Part shown: one piece after another, positions 57,434 to 64,000 of the stretch | How positions within the stretch are numbered: position 1 is the first letter of the stretch | Layout: every line of letters begins with the position of its first letter | NCBI GenBank assembly: GCA_029168955.1 | Contig: JAPDOI010000009.1 | Span: forward strand, 3,439,001 to 3,503,000 | DNA from: Aplectana chamaeleonis | Taxonomy: Eukaryota; Nematoda; Chromadorea; Rhabditida; Cosmocercidae | Reading direction: 5' to 3' | Length of the DNA: 64,000 nucleotides | Position numbers and translations under genes: made by a program | Notes under the pieces: model-generated | What the model saw: the letters and a program-made list of their open reading frames with translations, nothing else | The model's database searches: none | Told to the model about the DNA's origin: nothing

Positions 57434-58765
57434 AGTCCGTCTATGTATGTATTGTTCAGCAGTTACCTTCTATCACTTTGCTTTTCGAAAAAAAGTATGA
57501 TGTTCAGAGAACAATATCCGTTCTTTGTTCAAATGCTAGGCAGATCATATACAGTGATAATAATATGTAGTAGATTCGACAATCTGAGTTATCGACAGCT
57601 GGTCCATAGAACATCATCTCACAAAACTGCTGACATATTTTGGCCATTAAGTCTTCACTTTTTAGCCGCAAAAGACTTGCTTGTTGACCCGATGCTCTTC
57701 CTATCATCCCTCTCATTGATTTCAATGCCATTTTGACATTCTGGATGAGACAATACGTATAATTATCATGATAGTATTTTGGAAAATCCCAGTTATCAAC
57801 AGCAGGTTTCATAATTCGCCATCTCAGAAACCTGTTAACATGCGTTGACAATCGAAACTATGTCAGCCGCGAAAGACCTGTATGTTGTCCCGAAAGACCT
57901 CCCCGTTGTGTGTCTGTTCACATCCTGTTCTGTTATGCTTACACACCTGCATTTTTTCGTAAAAAATTACAGACTCGGATTTAATCCTACTTGGGAAAAA
58001 AGATTTGTTAAATGATTACATTAGTGTGGACAATCCTATTTGTCGACAGCAGGTCGATAGGGCGTCATTTCACGATCCTATTTACATCAATTAAGAATTA
58101 AAACTGCATAGACCTATGTATTGCGAAAAACCTGTCTGTCGCCCCGAAAGCTCTGCCTATTGACTGGCCTTTCACTTGCTCTCGTTTTCAGCTTCAAAAA
58201 GTGTATGTTGTGTGCACGAAAAAAACATAATTTGATTCAGGTACTATTAACGATCAAATAGTAACTCGGCAAGCTACCAGTGAAACACATGCCTGCCTGT
58301 CGCCCCGAAAGCTCTGCCTATTGAACGATCGTTGACCTCCTATTTTTTCTAGTCTTAGAAGTGTATGCTGTTGGGACAAAAACACTTCTGGCTTGACTGT
58401 TTTTCTGGCGTCTCGGATGAAATGTGGACAGCCCCAGTTATCGACAGCAGGCCAATAGAACGTTATCTCATAGAGCTCTTCGCATTGATGAAGAAAGGGA
58501 GACAAGCTAGCCGCATGCCTGTCGCCCCGAAAGCTCTGCCTATTGGCTCGCGGTTCACTTCCTATCGTTTCGCGTTTCGAAAGTGCATGTTTTACTGACC
58601 GAGAAAAAAAAACAGTTCTGCTCAAAATTCTGGGCAAGAAATTATGTATAGCGATAATAATGGTAACGTTGACAATCTTAGTTATCGACAGCAGACCGAT
58701 AGGACGTCATTTCACCACAGCGCTAGAATTTGTTGACAATCAAAACCATTTATTTATTTAATTGT

Positions 58766-58852
<87 letters not shown>

Positions 58853-59000
58853 TTCACTTATTTATTTTTATACGCCCTTTCAGGTATACTATGCGTGTCT
58901 TCTTCCCGAAAGACCTCCCTCTTGGCCCGAAAGACCTTGGTGTTGTTCGCCTGTTGGTAAATTCAGTTCCGCATTTGTGTGGCTCAGTAAATCAATTTTT
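57434..59000. repeat. Degenerate ~240-bp tandem array
   Basis: AGTTATCGACAGCAGGTCGATA followed by a GTCATTTCAC phrase recurs near 57588, 57789, 58032, 58434 and 58680. A second phrase, GCCCCGAAAGCTCTGCCTAT or GCCCGAAAGACCT, lies between them (57877, 58140, 58300, 58520, 58905). No unit is intact and there is no gene. Confidence 0.65.
58746..58868. repeat. TTTA microsatellite
   Basis: About 30 copies of TTTA with very few interruptions, inside the ~240-bp array. The Phe/Ile/Tyr/Leu frames over it are artefacts. Confidence 0.97.
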
Positions 59001-59449
59001 CAGGCTGGTTTTCAGCCTACAATCCCTTGCACTCAAAGTTTTCGTCAAGTTCCGTCCAATGTTTTGGAATGTGGCAAATAGGGAGCGGGCCTGAGTGTTT
59101 TCTTTTGAGACTTTCATTGTTTTGGCACTGGGCGAGGCGAGACGAGACAGGCCGGCTATGTGTGGATTCATTTTAGACCAAGCCGGCTTCTACGAGGCGA
59201 CAGCATCAGCTCATTTGGCTCTTAACTAGTTTTTGCATCGTTTCTAGGAATTGGAACACTCTTCGGCTTTTTCGGGACTCGTGTAGTACTACTATACATA
59301 TGTTTTGAAGAAGGGTAGAATTCCCTGCCGTGATTCTTCTAGTTTTATGATTTTTATTATTTTAAATTTTTTTAAATTTGATCTTTTCTTGTAATTCTAG
59401 TCATTAGAAATTAACCAGCACACTTGAATTCCGATGTTTCAACACATTC

Positions 59450-59615
59450 ATGTTATATTGCATGTTTTGACACGTTGATATCGCAGTTCAAACCTGTAAT
59501 TTCTGGACCGAACCTGTCAAAACATGCAATCTGTCGTTCACGTGTTTAAACATTTGCAACTTGCTGTGGTGGCTATTTTCTAATAACTAGAATTCATAAT
59601 TTCGTATCACTTTAG
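59450..59615. repeat. Single worn monomer of the 1-3130 satellite
   Basis: GCTGTGGTGGCTATTTTCTAATAACTAGAATT resembles the unit's AGTGCGGTGGCAGTTCGCTAATGACTGGAATT (both described here as landmarks; similarity is about 75%). CAAAACATGCAA and TTGCAACTT nearby also match. Confidence 0.4.
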
Positions 59616-62130
59616 ACACCTAATAGGAATCTCTTTCATCCTATATAACATCACAACACGGGACCAAGCATGGGTTTAGGCAACTATTTAGGAATGTGGT
59701 CGAGGTGTCCTAGAAGTTGGAGAACTCCTTGATCCGAAAACTAGGTGATCAAACTCGAAAACTGACAGAATTCGATCAAGATTTCACAACGTTAAGCTAC
59801 AAATCTGCTAAACTGCAATTTTGGAGGAGTTCGCCTGCCGGGAACCTGCCACCTCGGTGTTGGACCGGAGCTGAAGCGGCAGACTCGCGGTAGAATCAAG
59901 GCATGCTGTTGACCTGGCGAAAATGTAGCAATTCCGAGAATTAACCGCGGTTTTTGCCACTGCATACCAAGATTCGAACCATAAATTCCTAAGAATCCAT
60001 CATTTTGTAGTCCGTCGCTTTAATCGCCTAAGCCATCTCCGTCGCTTCATTGCAGTTATCACTGTGCTGTGGCGGCATATTCGCGGCAAACGTCTCGGTA
60101 AACTTGCTTCATTTTTATGCTATATTCCTCGTGTTTTCGAGGTGAATTCGCTGTGTTTCTGCGGTAAAATCGCGGCAGACACCTCTCGGTAAGGCTTGAA
60201 ACTAGTTGAGGGGATGGGCACTCAAGATTCATTCAGAGAAATGACGATTTTCTGCACAGCTATGCGTGTTAGAAACGTGGTAAACGTGTCAGAAAGATCA
60301 TTTCAATATAAATCTTGAGTGCCCCCCCCCAACTAGTTTCATTCCCTCGGTGAATTCGCGTCATTTTCGCGGCATTCACTTGTCAAATTTTTGGTAAAAT
60401 CTAGATTCGCGGTGAATTCATTGTAAATTCCATGCGACTCTTCCCGAAGAAGCTCACACTGTGTTATGGAACAAAAAAAACGAAGGTCATTTTAGACCGT
60501 AAATTCACGAAATTTGTATCTCGAAGATTTTTTTCTGATCAAAAGCTCGTAGAATGCTTCGCTACACTATGCGTCATAACAGAAATGCCCTTTTTCCTTT
60601 TATGTCTTTTTCTGTTTTTTTTTTTAGAAAAATCAATACAAAAAAACCCTAAAAATCTTTCGAAATATGAGCGATCTGCAAATGCCCTATCTACACGAAA
60701 ACAAATTTGGTCTCGGAACGCAGATCTTCAATCTTCGATTTCTCGTTTTCGAAAAACTGTCGCACATCCCTGGTTCGGTCGTTGGAAATCTGGCAAAAAT
60801 CACACAGTCACATTCTAAATTTACTAATTTGGTAGAAAATATTTATTTCAGCACTAAGTTCTTATAGTACTGTCGAAACAAAACCAAAAATCGTGATGTT
60901 CGACCAGAAACTCACCTAAATGGTACGAAATTTAACACAGAAATCACGAAACCTAGGCCGGATTCTTCAAAATGTGACCTTTTATTGGGAAATCATAATT
61001 GGAAATTCACGAAGTTTGGGTTCATGAAAGCGATTTAAAAAACAGGGGTTTAACCAAAGTCGTCCGAGTGTGGTCAAAATTTCACGACACTTCCTGCGCA
61101 GAAGGTTTGCAAATTTTCTTAACCAAACAAAATGAACTTCTGTCATAATATATTTTTTAATCTAAAAAATACGAAAAAAAACGAACGCTAACACTAGATC
61201 CGTTTTTTTTGTAGAGCCCACATGTGTGGCACAGTGGCAGTAAGCGCCATTTAAGCTATATAAGGTCGAGTTTGAACCTTGCCCAAGGTTAGCAAAATCT
61301 TCAGTCCCTCCAGGGTCCAAAATTTAGCCCAAAGTTCTTCCGCGAAGTGAGTCATCTGGTCTCCAAAAGTTCACTTTTAGGCCCTAGGTGCGTTAAAGAC
61401 GCTACAGTTCCAAATGCACTGCTCAATCCAATTCAGAGCCTATTTGTAGACGCAGAGTATTTATTTTGACTTTTCAAAAACTAAGGTTTTAATTTTAAAG
61501 TTTTGCGAAGTTCTGTTAATTGCAATAAGTAACTCAGTATCTTCAGACAGAAACTACTTAGCTAAGCTCCTGATTATGAATTTCGCATTAACAATCATAT
61601 CGAAAACATACTTTTTCTCAAAGTAATTCCTAGTAAATTCTATTTTGATATATCCAAGTTGCTTGAAGTATGAATGCCAACAATAGTTCTTTCGAGCTAA
61701 GAGATCAAAGAGCAGTGTAAGTGGTTAAGTGTGATATGTCTCGGAGCTCGTTCCTCGGGGAGCAGTCTACTGAGTGGCATCTGGTGTAGTGGGTGGGTAC
61801 GCCAACATATCACTCAAACCCTTTCCGTTGTGTTGATGTACTCCAATACTCATAAAAAATGCTTCTAAACACAAAAACGTGGGAGGAGGAGCTGAATTTT
61901 TCAAACTTGAGCATTTCCCTGAAAATGGTGGTCATCCAATTTCTCTCATCTACTACTCCGAAATACACCAGAAGTTCCTGGAAGACTTCCATTAAATAAA
62001 AAAATGCCGGCTTTCGAGGACTACGGTGGATTACGGCAGCTCAAATAAACTATACCTACCGTAACTCTCAATAATTATTAGATATTTAATTTTTATCTTA
62101 ATATTCTATTATTTTAGTAATGGTGCCAAC
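59616..62130. other. Gene-poor stretch with a short palindrome
   Basis: At 60206-60345 GAAACTAGTTGAGGGGATGG faces CCCCCCAACTAGTTTC. A CGCACATCCCTG hAT-type end stands alone at 60761-60772. The frame at 60432-60818 overlaps another and is not convincing. At 61230-61310 TGGCACAGTGGCAGT and GAGTTTGAACC resemble tRNA internal boxes. Confidence 0.4.
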
Positions 62131-63160
62131 CAGGGATGTGCGTTATAACGATAACGTGTTAAAGCATCACCGTGTTGACGCGTTTTTTTTCCTAAATTTA
62201 ACTATTAACGCTTAATGGAAAATTCTTGAAATCACGTTGATTTGGTTCGTTACTCAAACAATAGGTGCGGACTGACCGCTTTCCATCAAGGCCTCTGCGG
62301 GCGGTACGCCGGCAAGTCGCGGACGGATCGCTGCCCATCCTGGACTCGCCGTGCGGATCGCTGACTGTCGTTGTTTCCGCGATCAGCCCGCAACCTGCCA
62401 GCGGTCCGCCCGCAAGGGCTTCGATAGCCAGCGATCCGCCCGCTGAGCTATGAGATGCAGCGATCTGCCCGCAACCTGCCGGCGATCCGCCTGCCACTGT
62501 TTTGACAGCCAGCGATCCGCTCGCTCAAATTTTACACGGTGAAACTTGTCAATCATTGATGAAAATTGGGGGTATGAACGGCGTTCCCTCTCACCTAACG
62601 CTCACTCGGCATTTTGAGGCCGATCCTGGAAAAGGACTTCAACTCACCTTTGGAGGATCACTCAGAAGCCTTAGAATAATTTTTGGCAGCTGAGGGGATG
62701 GTCCCCACGGCTAGGGGGAGGTGGTTGCGCACACGGAGACCGTGGTGGGAACCATCGGAATAACCCACATGTGGCGTCGAGGGCGGATCGCTGGCTAATG
62801 GCGGGCGAATCGCTGGCTACTTGCGGGCGGATCGCTGGCTACTTGAGGGCGGATCGCTGGCTACTGGCGGGCGGATGGCGGGGGTGGATGTCGATCCGCC
62901 CTCCAAAAGCCTGCGATCCGCCCGCACCTACTGTCTGAGTAATTGTAGTGGAATTATGGCGCTTATTCATTTGGGACCTCTGATGATTTATTGATTTTTG
63001 CTGTGGTCAGCAATGTTTTTTTTTAAGTTTCTAACGAAATGCAAAGTTAACGTGTTAACGCATTAACGGGTTAACACATTTTTTTTTCGAAAATTAACTA
63101 TTAACGCTTAACAAAAAAAATATTTCCATTAACCATTAACACAAGTTGGTTGGTATAACG
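62131..63160. mobile_element. hAT-like element, right terminus lost
   Basis: CAGGGATGTGCGTTATAACG at the left, GGTATAACG at the right. The left flank GTGCCAAC and right flank ATGCCAAC match at 7 of 8 bases. GTTAACGCATTAACG motifs cluster near both ends. The GC-rich element at 62252 is nested inside. Confidence 0.65.
62252..62942. mobile_element. GC-rich repeat-bearing element, copy 2, nested
   Basis: TACTCAAACAATAGGTGCGG to CCGCACCTACTGTCTGAGTA, same order as 16998-17962 but with shorter arrays: about three 22-bp and five 20-24-bp units. The central TTTTACACGGTGAAACTTGT landmark is present. Confidence 0.83.
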
Positions 63161-63169
63161 ATGCCAACT

Positions 63170-64000
63170 ATGCAAACTTCGTTCAATGGCGTTCTTTGGG
63201 GGTGCAGCTGGGAATGTCGGACCCTGCGTTTTTTTCAAGATGAAAGGCGGTATAAAAACTTAGAAATGGTATCAATCGAGGGCCTGGAGGAACGCTCACG
63301 CCTTTGCATACGCAAAAAAAAAACGAGTCAAAGTGACTGCATTCGAGAAATTATAAGCCAGCACTCTCCGCCCACTTTACAGTTCCCGCCCCTCAACGAA
63401 AGCTCGTCCCAACTGATTGCTCGAATACGGTCAATTTGGCTCGTTTTTGACGCAAAATTATTCCCCTATTTTTTTTCGGTTTTTTTTTGTCATTTCTCCA
63501 AAATAAAAGCTGCAAGCCTTCTATTCAGGTCATAGCAGTTATATTTTTGGGCGTATTTAGTGTCTGGTGTCTACCTGATTCAAGAGTAATCCACCTCCTT
63601 CCGGCTCAAAATCTAATATTCTTAGACCAGTGCGATCTCAGGTTGTTACTGATTCATGAGGACTGGCCTAAGGAGAATAGCAGAACGAGGCCCTTCCTCA
63701 CGAATTCTTAGGCATCAATGTTCTGGAATGAGAAGCAGTGCTCTACCCAGACCATTGTTTTGACATTCATTGATTATATCTTCTGATAGTCTCATAGGCG
63801 AGACCATGAAGCCAACAAACCCTTATAGCATCTCATATATCGCCTTTAGTCTCCTTATTCATTACCGGATAATCTTCTTTGCAAGCAGACTATGCAGCAG
63901 GTCTTCATTCATCTGAGGGTTTTCGCGACATGTCTGCATATACATGTATATGTAATAATTTTTTAAAAATAATATTGTGATTTTTTTGTAGAAAAAAATA
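63170..64000. other. Right edge, no gene called
   Basis: A 129-residue frame (63146-63535) overlaps the end of the hAT-like element, turns Phe-rich after residue 105 and shows no splice context, so it is not called. The remainder is unremarkable. Confidence 0.4.

Noticed and set aside
58730..59094. Frames of alternating Phe, Ile, Tyr, Leu resembling a membrane protein
   Set aside because: Translation of the TTTA microsatellite.
60432..60867. 128-aa frame ending near a CGCACATCCCTG hAT-type end
   Set aside because: A second frame overlaps it, it has a long T run inside, and no transposase motif is seen.
63146..63535. 129-aa frame at the right edge
   Set aside because: It starts inside the hAT-like element and turns into a Phe-rich T-run translation.

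Overview
The window looks like a repeat-rich stretch of a nematode chromosome, probably Caenorhabditis or a close relative. Evidence: most splice acceptors of the one recognisable gene are C/TAG after a short pyrimidine run, often TTTCAG. Introns are packed with short palindromic DNA elements, mariner transposases are present, and motifs such as TACGGTAGTTTGG recur many times. This placement is inferred from sequence character, not from a database match. Nothing bacterial or viral is apparent.

Layout. 1-3130 is a satellite of ~15 copies of a ~200-bp unit in three variants. 3599-7000 holds two tandemly duplicated, frameshifted mariners, one carrying a 274-bp insertion. 7000-13260 is nested repeats: a 1.74-kb hAT-like element with an 8-bp target duplication, a direct duplication of ~700 bp, and a long hairpin with ~215-bp arms. 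14.3-18.0 kb has an inverted-repeat element, AT-rich DNA and a GC-rich element built of 22-24-bp repeats.

From 18556 to 46019 on the plus strand I reconstruct one gene of at least 13 coding exons. All exon phases join without a break, giving ~583 residues (N-terminus incomplete) plus a stop, followed by a polyadenylation signal. The product is Ser/Thr/Arg/Gln-rich and mostly disordered in appearance, with a short helical C-terminus; I do not recognise the family. Its introns (up to 7.7 kb) carry most of the mobile DNA: TTAA-flanked MITEs, six copies of a CAATTGCG palindromic MITE, four ~1.06-1.1-kb CAAGGGAA-ended elements window-wide (two within this gene), a 1.2-kb ACATAACATG array, and a third mariner broken by two insertions.

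46.5-64 kb has a second hAT-like element (1.94 kb, 8-bp duplication), a fold-back with ~170-bp arms, a small orphan open reading frame at 53.4 kb, three TTAA MITEs joined end to end (55588-57014), a degenerate ~240-bp tandem array, a TTTA microsatellite and another 22-bp-repeat element inside a hAT-like remnant. The window reads as one host gene embedded in successive layers of non-autonomous DNA transposons, whose target duplications and nesting give a relative insertion order. I did not find a convincing new defence-like or enzymatic system.
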